64,000 bases of DNA from Bacteriovoracaceae bacterium UBA6153. GTDB lineage: Bacteria; Bdellovibrionota; Bacteriovoracia; Bacteriovoracales; Bacteriovoracaceae. Of this stretch, positions 51,584 through 61,320 are shown one piece after another; within the stretch, counting starts at the first letter, position 1, and every line of letters starts with the position of its first letter. A program made the position numbers and the translations under genes. The notes below the pieces were generated by a model. The model made no database searches, was not told the DNA's origin, and was given only the letters and a program-made list of their open reading frames with translations. The stretch lies in contig DIUR01000033.1 of NCBI GenBank assembly GCA_002428265.1, positions 62,001 to 126,000 of the forward strand, read 5' to 3'.

Positions 51584-53139
51584 GGTTCAAATCCTTTTTG
51601 TGTTTTCAAAAGAGACATCGCGATTTTAACGCCATCAACTGCAGCAGAAGTAATCCCACCAGCATGACCTGCGCCTTCTCCACATGGGTACAATCCAGTG
51701 TGGCTCGTCGACTCCATCGTCTCTTTATTTCGGAGTATCGTCACAGGGGCTGACGTCCGGGTTTCAGGGGCAATAAGAAGTGCTTTATCAGAGATAAAAC
51801 CTTTTAAATTATCATCAAATTTTACCAGAGCATTCTCTAAATGTTTAGTAACAAATGCAGGTAAAACAGATCTTAGTTCAGTTTTCACAATACCCGACGG
51901 AGTTGATGTTTTAATTCCTTCGTTCGACGGATTAAGTGAGTGATCCATAAATTCTTTCAAAGTCTGCGCCGGAAGCTCGCGGCCTGTGGCTTTTGCTTTA
52001 GAAGCTTGAAATGCTTTTTGCTCAATCGCGTGTTGGAAATCAAGACCAGCTAAGAGTTTATCACTCGAGAAATCGACTCCGGCGCGAACACTTACAACTA
52101 AGGCCGCATTAGACCAGCGCGAGTTTCGGGCATAGTTACTCATTCCATTTACGACGATTCCATCAGCTTCAGTTCCCGAAGATAAAACATATCCACCTGG
52201 GCACATACAAAAACTATAAGTTCCTTTTTTGCTTCCTGGATCTTCATAACTTAAACGGTATCTCGCAGCTCCTAATTCAAGGCCCGCAAAATTTCCGTAT
52301 TGAATCTGATCGATAAGCTCTCTTGGATGTTCGATTCTAACACCAATGGCGAAATCTTTTTGTTTCATCTCAACACCCAGCTCTTCTAAGTGATGATACA
52401 TTTCACTGGCCGAGTGACCAGTGGCCAAAACCACTGCTTCTGAATAAAGTTTCTCACCGTTAGAGAGTTCAACTCCGATGACTTTAGATCCTTCAATGAT
52501 GAGGCGGTCTACTCGGGTATTGTAGCGAACCACACAGCCCTTCGAGACCAGATACTCAGTCATTTTATTAATGAGTGCTCTAATTTTGTTAGAACCCAAA
52601 TGTGGGTTAGAAATATACGCTGTTTCTTTTGGCGCACCAAAATCTACAAAGCGGTTCATAACGTATTGTACAAAAGAGGATTTGATTCTCGTGATGAGTT
52701 TTCCATCAGAAAAAAGTCCTGCTCCACCTTCGCCGTAACACACATTATTTTCTGTGTTGAACTCTCCGTAGCGCCAAAATTTAGAAATATGAAGCATTCT
52801 ACTGTGAGCGCGGTCTCCTCTTTCAATAACGATTGAAGGCACTCCGTAATCAGCAAGTCTTAATGCGCAGAAAAGTCCGCCAGGCCCGGCCCCAATGATA
52901 ATAGGAGGATTTTTGAAAGCTCCGAGTTCTGGAAATTCTTCCACTGCTGCTTCAAATCTCTCACCCGGGCCCAAGAGCTCAATGTTATAAGTGTAGCGAG
53001 GGACTTTTCCGCGTTGGGCCCCTCTGGCATCGAGGGCCTGATTCAAGATGCGGTAGTCTTGCATGTCAGGATGGTGAGACTGTAAATAGTCTTCCACATC
53101 CTCATTGAAATCGAGTGTAAATTGGATCTTTTTTGTCAT
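51580..53139 (-). CDS. FAD-dependent dehydrogenase (COG2509 type)
   Basis: 519 residues. PPIIIGAGPGGLFCALRLADYG is the FAD motif at about 80-100. ENNVCYGEGGAGLFSDGKL, VLATGHSASEMYHHLEELGV and FCMCPGGYVLSSGTEADG are hallmarks of the uncharacterised dehydrogenase family. An N-terminal segment of about 75 residues is a typical extra domain. Cytosolic. It is the first gene of the six-gene minus-strand operon ending in fabI and diverges from cinA. Confidence 0.85.
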   Translation of the reverse strand: MTKKIQFTLDFNEDVEDYLQSHHPDMQDYRILNQALDARGAQRGKVPRYTYNIELLGPGERFEAAVEEFPELGAFKNPPIIIGAGPGGLFCALRLADYGVPSIVIERGDRAHSRMLHISKFWRYGEFNTENNVCYGEGGAGLFSDGKLITRIKSSFVQYVMNRFVDFGAPKETAYISNPHLGSNKIRALINKMTEYLVSKGCVVRYNTRVDRLIIEGSKVIGVELSNGEKLYSEAVVLATGHSASEMYHHLEELGVEMKQKDFAIGVRIEHPRELIDQIQYGNFAGLELGAARYRLSYEDPGSKKGTYSFCMCPGGYVLSSGTEADGIVVNGMSNYARNSRWSNAALVVSVRAGVDFSSDKLLAGLDFQHAIEQKAFQASKAKATGRELPAQTLKEFMDHSLNPSNEGIKTSTPSGIVKTELRSVLPAFVTKHLENALVKFDDNLKGFISDKALLIAPETRTSAPVTILRNKETMESTSHTGLYPCGEGAGHAGGITSAAVDGVKIAMSLLKTQKGFEP

Positions 53140-53223
53140 GCAATTGTCTCAGGATATTATCTGTAAAGTTTAACCAATTTATGACAAAATTCATAGCTTA
53201 AAGCTTTAGGAATTGGAGAATCT

Positions 53224-54492
53224 ATGTCTGTGAATCAACCACTATGTGTTTCTATGATTGTCATTGGAGATGAAATCTTAAATGGAAGAACAACTGATTT
53301 AAACGGAACATGGTTATCTAAATTTCTTTTTAAAAAAGGACTACAATTAAAATCCCTGAGATTTATCAGAGATGATAGCGAAGAAATCAACGCTGCCCTG
53401 AGCGCTTCAATGCTTGAGAGCGATATTGTTATCACTAGCGGAGGTATAGGGCCCACGCTGGACGATAAAACAAAAAATACATTGGCTTCTTACTTTGGGA
53501 AAAAAATTGTTGAAAATAATGACGTCGCTAAAATTGTCACAGAAAATTATATTCGTTTTGGAAGAACCTGGACGAAAGAGTCTAATCATTATCATTTTTT
53601 CCCTGAAGATTTTTTAGCGACAGCTAATCCAAAAGGACTTGCTCCTGGGATTACCTACTACTCTCCAGAGACAAATAAATTAATCATGGCAGGCCCTGGA
53701 GTTCCCAGAGAGTTCACTGAGATCGTTGAAGTAGAATTTTTTGCTTTGATTAAAAAGTATTTTCAATCAAGACTGCTGGAAAATTATCAGACAGTCATCA
53801 GAACAACAGGTGTACCTGAAGAAAAAATATTTTTTGAATTGTGTCCAACTCTATGGAGTGATTTAGAAGTTTTTGGAAAAGTAAGCTCGCTTCCTCATAC
53901 TATCGGAATTGATATTGTTGTAAGTTACAACGGCGATGAGAAATTCCATCTTGAAACTCAGAAAAAAATTAAAGACCTGATAACAAGCACTCCACTTTCA
54001 ACTCAAGTCTGGCAATATGGAAACACCCCTATAAATGAGCTCGTCTTAAAAAAAGCACTCGAGAAAAAATGCACTTTCGGATTTGCAGAGTCTTGTACGG
54101 GTGGTCTCACTTCTTCTAAAATCACTGATCTTTCTGGATCAAGTGCTGTTTTTCACGGCGGAGTTATCAGCTATGATAATTCAGTAAAAGAAAATGTTTT
54201 AAAAGTTAAAAACGAAACTTTAAAAAAAGTTGGAGCTGTCAGTGTCGAAGTTGCAGAAGAAATGGCAGTGGGTTTAAGGGAATTATTAAAATGTGATTAT
54301 GCCGTCTCCATTACTGGAATTGCTGGGCCCACGGGAGGAACTCCCGAAAAACCAAAAGGGACTGTGGCGATTGGATTTGCAGGGCCTAAAAGTTCAGGCG
54401 CAAAATTATTTCATTTTCCAGGTGATAGAATAAGGCTGAAAGATAGATTTTCAGACATGGCACTTCTTATAATGCTCGAGTTAATAGAATAA
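53224..54492 (+). CDS. cinA: CinA: nucleotide-pyrophosphatase/NMN deamidase-type protein
   Basis: 422 residues. N-terminal MoCF domain (VIGDEILNGRTTDLNGTWL, ITSGGIGPTLDDKT). C-terminal PncC-type NMN amidohydrolase domain (FAESCTGGLTSSKITDLSGS, SITGIAGPTGGTPEKPKGTV). Members hydrolyse ADP-ribose and deamidate NMN and are often linked to competence. AGGAATTGGAG precedes the ATG. It is convergent with a small exported protein gene and its stop is one base from that gene's stop. Confidence 0.95.
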   Translation: MSVNQPLCVSMIVIGDEILNGRTTDLNGTWLSKFLFKKGLQLKSLRFIRDDSEEINAALSASMLESDIVITSGGIGPTLDDKTKNTLASYFGKKIVENNDVAKIVTENYIRFGRTWTKESNHYHFFPEDFLATANPKGLAPGITYYSPETNKLIMAGPGVPREFTEIVEVEFFALIKKYFQSRLLENYQTVIRTTGVPEEKIFFELCPTLWSDLEVFGKVSSLPHTIGIDIVVSYNGDEKFHLETQKKIKDLITSTPLSTQVWQYGNTPINELVLKKALEKKCTFGFAESCTGGLTSSKITDLSGSSAVFHGGVISYDNSVKENVLKVKNETLKKVGAVSVEVAEEMAVGLRELLKCDYAVSITGIAGPTGGTPEKPKGTVAIGFAGPKSSGAKLFHFPGDRIRLKDRFSDMALLIMLELIE

Positions 54493-54777
54493 TTATTTGG
54501 TCGCGACAGACTTAAACGTGTTTAATTTTTCGCGCGCTTCTTGTCTGATTATTTCTTTGTCATCTTCTTTTACACTCGCGACTTCTCGACGAACGTGATC
54601 GGCCTCATTGTTATTCATTCTTCCACTTTTAAGCATCCGCACAATCATGGCCTCGGCCTGCATTTTTTCCAACTTAAGCGCATGAAGCTTTTGCTCTATA
54701 CTCAAATCACTTTCAGATCCCATGACTGTTGAGGAAACGAGGATTGAGCATGCAAGTAAGATTGTATGAATTTTCAT
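54493..54777 (-). CDS. Small exported helical protein
   Basis: 94 residues. Signal peptide (MKIHTILLACSILVSSTVMG) followed by about 74 mostly charged residues predicted as helices (SIEQKLHALKLEKMQAEAM, SVKEDDKEIIRQEAREKL). No cysteine in the mature part. Unrecognised. Its upstream region is the structured 354-bp gap before the large lipoprotein. Confidence 0.65.
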   Translation of the reverse strand: MKIHTILLACSILVSSTVMGSESDLSIEQKLHALKLEKMQAEAMIVRMLKSGRMNNNEADHVRREVASVKEDDKEIIRQEAREKLNTFKSVATK

Positions 54778-54866
54778 CAGGATCTTCCCTCTAACTAAAG
54801 TGGAACGTGTTGGTTCAAATAGTATCGACGAATATTCAAAACTTCTTGAGTGTTTTGCTCGGAATT

Positions 54867-54957
54867 AAGTGCGAGCACCTGATCTCAGGCCCTTGCACTT
54901 GATAAACTAATTTTGATGGATCAAGGCCTCGCCCTTAAAAATGGGCACAAAGATCCA
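54867..54957. other. Structured intergenic region (354-bp gap 54778-55131)
   Basis: Two nested hairpins. The first has AAGTGCGAG (54867-54875) pairing with CTTGCACTT (54892-54900), enclosing CCTG-ATCT-CAGG (54878-54889). The second has TGGATC (54917-54922) with GATCCA (54952-54957), enclosing GCCC (54931) with GGGC (54943). No T run follows, so they are not terminators. They could be a small RNA or a leader structure for the lipoprotein gene. The rest of 54778-55131 shows no gene. Confidence 0.4.
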
Positions 54958-55131
54958 GATTAAAAGACCTGCAAAAATGCCCAACTGTCTGAAAATCCAG
55001 AAATGTAGGTAAAAATGCTCCTGCCTCTCTAGAGACGACTAAAATTAACAAAAGGTTGGCGCTTTAAAACCGAATAGATTTAAGAGCTTCACGTATTTTG
55101 AAGGCTTAAAAGATATCTGGGAATTATTTGG

Positions 55132-58100
55132 ATGATGAATTTGAAACAGCAATTTAAAAATTTTGGAGGAGTCACACTTGTTGTGATTTTCGCTTCTCTA
55201 TTTTTATCTGGCTGTATGCAATCGCCAAACTCAAAGCGCTCGACGGTAAAAAGTGCAAGCACTTCAACAACTAAAACCACAGATACAAAACTTCCAACTT
55301 TTGCCAATGGTACAAACTTTATTCAAAACGGTGCAAACGTTTATACGGCCACTGTAAACCTTGATTTAAAATATTCTGACACTCTTCAACTTCGTGGAAA
55401 AGATATCGATGGTTATATTAGAAATACAGGAACATCAAATGTTGCCTGTATTGCTGCAAAATTTTTAAATAATGGTGTTAATAAATATATCGTCATGGCC
55501 GCCATTCCTAGATCAACTTATATTCTTTCTACACAAACACTTGAGTACTACTACAATTTGACTCCTGGAGACCTGACAAACAACTCTACATTTTGTCAAA
55601 AATCAGGATTGATCAATGCTCTTTATGACTCGCTAAATACAGCACTTGTTCCAAAATATACAATTGCTGAAATTTGCCCTTCCGGAACTTGCAGCTACTC
55701 TAATTATTTAAGCTCTCCACTTGATTTATACACCACAAGTGGATCTAAGCTTTCACAAGTGGCCACACAAAATTTAACTTTCAATATCAGCAACTCTTCA
55801 AATGGAGGAGGATCTGTTGGAATAAGTTGTACGGAATCAGCGCAATGTACGAGTCAGGGTTATGACTGCTGCAGCTCTGGACAGTGTGTAACGAACAAGG
55901 CCCTAAAGCCTGGTGTAGTAACAGACCCAACGGCCCCTGGTTATTCTGTTGAATATGCTCAGGCCCTTCAGGATATTTTAAATAATCCTGCAAACGTTGT
56001 TAACTATCCTCAATTTTATTTTCTTTGCTCTGAACTCAATAACTCGAATCCTTCTACTGGGACAGAAACAGACCAACAGGTCTCTGCTGCAAAAAGACTT
56101 AAATACATGGAAAGTCTTCACAGCTGTACGACGAAGCTTGAAGGTGAATATGGAGTTTGTTCAGTAGATATCCCTGTTACGAAGCCAGTGCCTTCAGCGC
56201 CTTTAAAATACAATATTCCAGCTGATGATAAAAGCTTTGCGGAAACATATACCAATAGCGCTTACCCAAGCAATGCACTCGTATCTATAGAAAGAATTTA
56301 TTACGGTGATGTTCTTGTTTATGATTATTTAACAAAGTCATTAACTGAATTGCAGCTTGGCGATCAAAATAACCAATATGTAAGTATCAGCGGTTCTTCA
56401 AATGACAATGTCTCTTCTGGTGCCGAAATTACTGTAAAGGCCAAACCACCTACAGCTATCAATGATATTCTTACTGTAAAATATAAAATCGACGCTAGTT
56501 GCGTGGCCGTTAATAAAGATCTCGCAAAATGTGAAAAATATTATATCCAAGGACAAAAAGACGGAAGGTCTACTCCAGCAGAAAGCCGAGTTTCAAGAGT
56601 TACGGATCACTATGTTGCTTCAAGTATCTTTAAACTTCCAACGTATGCAAGCCGCACTCTTAATGTAACTGTTACGGTTGATGGTATTACTCAAAAAGTA
56701 GATACTAACTGGCAGTTTGTAAGTGCGACCACTCCATATATTCAATTTTTACCAGGGACAACTGTCTCTGACGGGCAGAAAGTCAAAATCACTTATTATG
56801 TTGATACAGCCTTTAATAATAAGTTAATGCTTTCAAAGAAGGCCGCATTAAATGAGATTCAGCGCATCTGTTCATGTACAGGATTAAACTGCTCACTTGC
56901 TCCAGTAAAAAATGCAGCTGACGTTATTACAGACTACAACTGTGTCTTCCCTGATCCTGATCCAGTTGAGCCACCAATGTCGCAAAAAATCTACTTGAGC
57001 TCAAAGACAGTTCCAGTGAGATATTTCGATTCAACTGGTGTTTCTCAGGCAACAGTCAACGCCAGTACACCAAAACAAGAAAAGCACGGAGCAGAATATT
57101 TTAAATACACTAATGATAATCTTTTAACTCCGAACAACCTTACGGAGTACACAAGTTTCAGTGAAATTTACGGTAATATTTCGTATGCTAACAACTCTGC
57201 AAAACCTGCACAGGAAGTGAGTGTAAAAAAAGGAACTTATTACGACATCTACGTTGACCGTGGAACTTTTTCAAACTGCGTTCAATGTGGAAATGATTAT
57301 TACTCGCAATTAAATAAACTCTTCCCTCTCACTCAATTTGGCGGTGGAGCAGTGCCAATGCTCGGGCAGACAAATAGATCGATGTCATCTGGAATTAGAT
57401 CAGATGATTTAAAATTTGGCCGCTCATGTGTCGTTCCTGCGGCAATGATTCCATGGTCACACGGATCAGAATCTGATGGCCAGGTACAAAGACTTAATCG
57501 TATGCGCACTCAACATTTTTATTATGCTAACGGATACCAATACGACTGGTATGGATTTGATTACGGTTCAGTCATCGGATCATTTGATGGTGTGAAGTGG
57601 TTTTCTATCGGATCAAACCGCAGAATTAAAGCTGAAACTTCAAAAATGTTCATTGCTGTTAACGGAATGTTTGGAGACCTGACTCTTGAATCTACTTATG
57701 AAGTTAGCATCTATGACGGATCACTAAATCCGGTAGGATCAAACTTAAATACATCTGACTACACATCTGACGGGGCCCAATGCCAGCAGTTCCATATGTG
57801 CTCTACAGATAATGACTGTGCTACAACTCTAGGTTGGGAATATGCCTGCGCACCTGTCGGAGAAATCACTACGACATGGCCAAAGTTTGATGATAATGCA
57901 AAAGAAATCCCTGAGGCCATGAGCGACAGCAATAGACTCTCTAGTATTTTAAATGTGGCAAGCTCAGCGAAACGTTGTGTTTACCGCGGAAGAGGAGCTC
58001 TTTGTACTCCAAATTATGCTGCTGTAAATTTGAACGCGACTTTTAACCAATCAACAAATCCAGCAATGCATGCGTGTGCTCAGAACTCTTATTGTCAGTC

Positions 58101-60198
58101 AATTTCAGTTAATGGAAACCCTGCCAATAAATTTAATAACCGTATCGCTCGTTATGGAAAAATCCGCACAACAACGACTGAAGATACTTTTGGATTAGCT
58201 GCTAAAGTAATCGGTAGACCACTTCAATGGCTAGGTCTTGAAACGGTCAGAACTGAAGCACTAAAAAATATGAATACCAACAGAGCATACGCAATGTGTA
58301 TTCCTGGAAGAGATGTTGAGCAAACTTCATTTCTTGATCAAAACAGAGTTGCTCCGACAACGGGCGAATTTAGTGGTGATAAAGTTTTAGGCATTGGTAT
58401 GACTTTCAGAAAAAATACACCAACTGCTGCTGCTAATTATTTAAATGCATGCTCTATCATGGATAACTCTAAGAACTTTTATCAGCATACTGCTACTAAC
58501 CCAGCAGCAACATTTAATGCTACCAACTACCCTGCTTTAAAACTCGATGCTGGCTCTCAAGCTATTTCTACAAACTTATTGAATCAATTTAATTCAATTT
58601 TTGCAGCTAAAAATATTACTTTTGGACTTTATAAAGACAATGCAAGTCCACTAACGACAGCTGCTTTTACAGAAAATAGATGTATGCGAGCTCCTGGTTC
58701 ATCATGTTTTACAGATATGGACTGTGGCCCTTCAAAAATCATTACTGATAAAATTAAAACACTCTCTTCAAGTGATACGGTTGTAACAAATATCCTGAAT
58801 GCTTATGAAATTAAATTCTGGCAAGAAGAGCTTGTTTGTTCACAGGCCATTGATAAGACCAGCACAACATACGATCCAAAAAATAATCGTTGCTGCCGAG
58901 CTCTTGGAAATACCATCTCTCTACCATCTGCTGATATCGCAAATGGATTGGATATGACAAGAGTTCCGGGTATTGATTACTCATTAGCTGCTGTAAACAG
59001 ATACACTCGTGCAGCGACTATGTATAAAGAAACGAATACTCTTGATCTTGGAGGAGTAAGCTCTTTTCCTGCATTGAGAACTGCTATAAAAAATCAATGC
59101 TCTTCACCAGCAGGATGTCAATCAATAGCAAACTTGGATAATCAGTGGAGAACGTTTGCATCTTTTGCTGAAAAGACCAGCTGCTCTGGCGACTGGGTTA
59201 GAAATTTTGCTATCGGTGGCCACAAGTGGGACGCTGCTCGTTTCCAAAAATTTGCTCCAAAAATGTTTCAATGTATGAACTGGATTCCTGGTGGAGCTGG
59301 TGCTTATACTTGTGAAGCTTATGACTTGGATGATCCGACTTGTCCTATCGTGCAAACTCAGCCAAATAACCCTAAAGCAAAAGAAATCTTCAGTTACATG
59401 GGAAGAATGGAGCTTATGGGGATTCCTCAAATTGCTATGGAGTCTAATGAATATTTCTCTCAGACAACTGAGCAGGCACTCTCTTGTAAATCAAATCCTG
59501 CGGGAAGAAATTTAACATATCCAAATCATCCGACTCTACCGGCGACAAACTATGCTCCGCCTAGTCAGTTGTTTGCGGCCGGCAATATCAAAGAATACAC
59601 AAAAATAAACTCTCCGGCCGTTGGATGGGATCAACCAGAAAATCATATGTTCTCTGCGATCGACAATACCAACTTTCAAGGAATGCAGACGGTCTTTAAA
59701 GCAGATGAAGTCGCAAGCTGTATGCCTGCAGGCTCTCAAATGAAACAAGGTGACGACCCTGCACTTTGTTGTACTGGTATGATCAACTCTGCAAATTTAA
59801 AATGCCAGCTTCCCGACTACGTCGATGTTAGTATTTATACCAACCGTTACGTTTCATCTGAAGCTAAGAAATTAAATCCAACGATGTTCGATAAAAATGG
59901 CTATATCAAAGACGGATCAAACGTTGCGATCTTAGCTTGTGAAAAATCAATGTGTGCTTCTGGCACAATGGCATACGGTATTTTAATTTCAAGATTAAAA
60001 ACACCAGGACAAGTTGACTCTGACCAAAAGCCATACCGCTTCCTTGAAGGTGATCTTCCAACGGATAATGAATCAGGTCTTCTGAATATTTATAACCTAG
60101 GTCTGAAGATCAACACTCACCTTTACTGTATCCCTGCTGGACTTGCGAGTCAGCCGGCAGCTGCGCAAGATCTTACTATCATCAATTGCGCTAATTAA
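55132..60198 (+). CDS. Giant Cys-containing lipoprotein (1688 residues)
   Basis: 1688 residues. A signal sequence ends in LFLSGC, a lipobox, so the mature protein is lipid-anchored. The sequence is rich in Asn, Thr, Ser, Tyr and Cys. It has repeated Cys clusters such as CTSQGYDCCSSGQC, CTGLNCSLAP and CSTDNDCATTL, suggesting many disulfides in an extended beta-rich extracellular protein. No catalytic motif is recognised. The start is one of two adjacent ATGs. uppP and another large exported protein follow, with a short gap and no shared terminator, but a joint role is not established. Confidence 0.75.
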   Translation: MMNLKQQFKNFGGVTLVVIFASLFLSGCMQSPNSKRSTVKSASTSTTKTTDTKLPTFANGTNFIQNGANVYTATVNLDLKYSDTLQLRGKDIDGYIRNTGTSNVACIAAKFLNNGVNKYIVMAAIPRSTYILSTQTLEYYYNLTPGDLTNNSTFCQKSGLINALYDSLNTALVPKYTIAEICPSGTCSYSNYLSSPLDLYTTSGSKLSQVATQNLTFNISNSSNGGGSVGISCTESAQCTSQGYDCCSSGQCVTNKALKPGVVTDPTAPGYSVEYAQALQDILNNPANVVNYPQFYFLCSELNNSNPSTGTETDQQVSAAKRLKYMESLHSCTTKLEGEYGVCSVDIPVTKPVPSAPLKYNIPADDKSFAETYTNSAYPSNALVSIERIYYGDVLVYDYLTKSLTELQLGDQNNQYVSISGSSNDNVSSGAEITVKAKPPTAINDILTVKYKIDASCVAVNKDLAKCEKYYIQGQKDGRSTPAESRVSRVTDHYVASSIFKLPTYASRTLNVTVTVDGITQKVDTNWQFVSATTPYIQFLPGTTVSDGQKVKITYYVDTAFNNKLMLSKKAALNEIQRICSCTGLNCSLAPVKNAADVITDYNCVFPDPDPVEPPMSQKIYLSSKTVPVRYFDSTGVSQATVNASTPKQEKHGAEYFKYTNDNLLTPNNLTEYTSFSEIYGNISYANNSAKPAQEVSVKKGTYYDIYVDRGTFSNCVQCGNDYYSQLNKLFPLTQFGGGAVPMLGQTNRSMSSGIRSDDLKFGRSCVVPAAMIPWSHGSESDGQVQRLNRMRTQHFYYANGYQYDWYGFDYGSVIGSFDGVKWFSIGSNRRIKAETSKMFIAVNGMFGDLTLESTYEVSIYDGSLNPVGSNLNTSDYTSDGAQCQQFHMCSTDNDCATTLGWEYACAPVGEITTTWPKFDDNAKEIPEAMSDSNRLSSILNVASSAKRCVYRGRGALCTPNYAAVNLNATFNQSTNPAMHACAQNSYCQSISVNGNPANKFNNRIARYGKIRTTTTEDTFGLAAKVIGRPLQWLGLETVRTEALKNMNTNRAYAMCIPGRDVEQTSFLDQNRVAPTTGEFSGDKVLGIGMTFRKNTPTAAANYLNACSIMDNSKNFYQHTATNPAATFNATNYPALKLDAGSQAISTNLLNQFNSIFAAKNITFGLYKDNASPLTTAAFTENRCMRAPGSSCFTDMDCGPSKIITDKIKTLSSSDTVVTNILNAYEIKFWQEELVCSQAIDKTSTTYDPKNNRCCRALGNTISLPSADIANGLDMTRVPGIDYSLAAVNRYTRAATMYKETNTLDLGGVSSFPALRTAIKNQCSSPAGCQSIANLDNQWRTFASFAEKTSCSGDWVRNFAIGGHKWDAARFQKFAPKMFQCMNWIPGGAGAYTCEAYDLDDPTCPIVQTQPNNPKAKEIFSYMGRMELMGIPQIAMESNEYFSQTTEQALSCKSNPAGRNLTYPNHPTLPATNYAPPSQLFAAGNIKEYTKINSPAVGWDQPENHMFSAIDNTNFQGMQTVFKADEVASCMPAGSQMKQGDDPALCCTGMINSANLKCQLPDYVDVSIYTNRYVSSEAKKLNPTMFDKNGYIKDGSNVAILACEKSMCASGTMAYGILISRLKTPGQVDSDQKPYRFLEGDLPTDNESGLLNIYNLGLKINTHLYCIPAGLASQPAAAQDLTIINCAN

Positions 60199-60259
60199 TT
60201 GTCAAATTCAAAAAGTGCTTTCATAATAGATGCATTAGTAATGGATCTTGAGAGATTAT

Positions 60260-61081
60260 ATGGAAGCATTGATTGTTGCAGCGATACTTGGTTTAGTTGA
60301 AGGTCTGACAGAATTTATTCCTGTCTCTTCTACCGGCCATCTTATTATCGTCAGCGAAATGCTTAACCTCGACCATGCCAAAAGCGACTCTTTTAATATC
60401 ATCATCCAATTAGGCGCCATTCTCGCAGTCGTTTATTTATACCGCGACAGATTTGCTGATTTTTTTAATTGGGAAAAAATTAAAGAGTTAAAAACTCTTG
60501 CTACTCAAAAAACAACGACGAGATTAAATCTCATCCATATCGCTATTGCCATCATTCCCGTTTTAGGAATTGGATTTGTCACAAGAAAGTTAATCAAGAC
60601 TTATTTATTTAATACTGAAGTCGTCATCTTCTCTTTGATTTTCGTTGGTATTATTATGATCGTGGTTGAAAAATTTAAACCTACCCCTGTCGTAAAAAGC
60701 TTAGATGAGATCACTTACCTCGACTCTCTTATCATTGGGCTTGGGCAGTGTTTTGCGCTTATTCCCGGAGTATCGAGATCAGGGGCAACGATGATTACGG
60801 GAATGCTAAGAAAAGTTGATGTGAAAACATCTGCTGATTTTTCATTTCTTATTTCAGTGCCGGTTATTTCGGCCGCAACCATTTACGAGTTCATCAAAGT
60901 CTATGATCAATTTAACGCTTCAGACATGCTCCAATTATTCGTAGGATTCACAGTCTCATTCTTGATTGCGATTGTCGGGATAAAAGGCTTCCTGGTCGTT
61001 TTAAAGCGTCTAAGCATCACTCCATTTGCCATCTACCGTATCCTATTTGGTCTATTTTATTACTTTCTGATGAAACCGTAA
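60260..61081 (+). CDS. uppP: Undecaprenyl-diphosphatase
   Basis: 273 residues from the ATG at 60260 (GAGAG upstream; the frame extends to a TTG at 60248). LGLVEGLTEFIPVSSTGHLI is the UppP signature with the catalytic Glu/His region, and LIPGVSRSGATMITGM is the second signature. Six to eight membrane helices are visible. It dephosphorylates undecaprenyl diphosphate in the inner membrane for peptidoglycan synthesis, and confers bacitracin tolerance when raised. Standard length. Confidence 0.95.
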   Translation: MEALIVAAILGLVEGLTEFIPVSSTGHLIIVSEMLNLDHAKSDSFNIIIQLGAILAVVYLYRDRFADFFNWEKIKELKTLATQKTTTRLNLIHIAIAIIPVLGIGFVTRKLIKTYLFNTEVVIFSLIFVGIIMIVVEKFKPTPVVKSLDEITYLDSLIIGLGQCFALIPGVSRSGATMITGMLRKVDVKTSADFSFLISVPVISAATIYEFIKVYDQFNASDMLQLFVGFTVSFLIAIVGIKGFLVVLKRLSITPFAIYRILFGLFYYFLMKP

Positions 61082-61121
61082 GAACGCCTCATTTTTAAGG
61101 CATTTTAATGAAGTCAGTGCC

Positions 61122-61138
61122 CTCAATAATTTATTGAG
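61122..61138 (+). other. Hairpin in the gap after uppP
   Basis: CTCAATA and TATTGAG pair around ATT. There is no T run, so it is a weak terminator candidate. The remainder of 61082-61320 shows only an AT-rich region; an ACCGATTA near 61278 recalls a flagellar sigma -10 but the -35 spacing is poor. Confidence 0.3.
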
Positions 61139-61320
61139 TGCCTCTCCACTAACAAGTTGAAAATCTAAGAAATTCCTAGAATCTAGCGAATCCTCCCCTC
61201 TATAGCAGGCAAAAAGAGCATGATTAGACTACTCAGGCATTAAAATAAGCTTAACTATCAAAATTTCTAGAATTTGACCGATTAGACTAGGGATATCTTT
61301 AAGCTTTAGGAATGAATGCT

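Noticed and set aside
61255..61300. Flagellar sigma-28-type promoter before the exported helical protein
   Set aside because: ACCGATTA resembles the -10 but the -35-like CAAAATTT is one base too close and poorly matched.
53203..61314. 13-base repeat AAGCTTTAGGAAT upstream of cinA and of the gene at 61321
   Set aside because: In a 64-kb AT-rich window repeats of this length arise by chance, and both copies include a Shine-Dalgarno.
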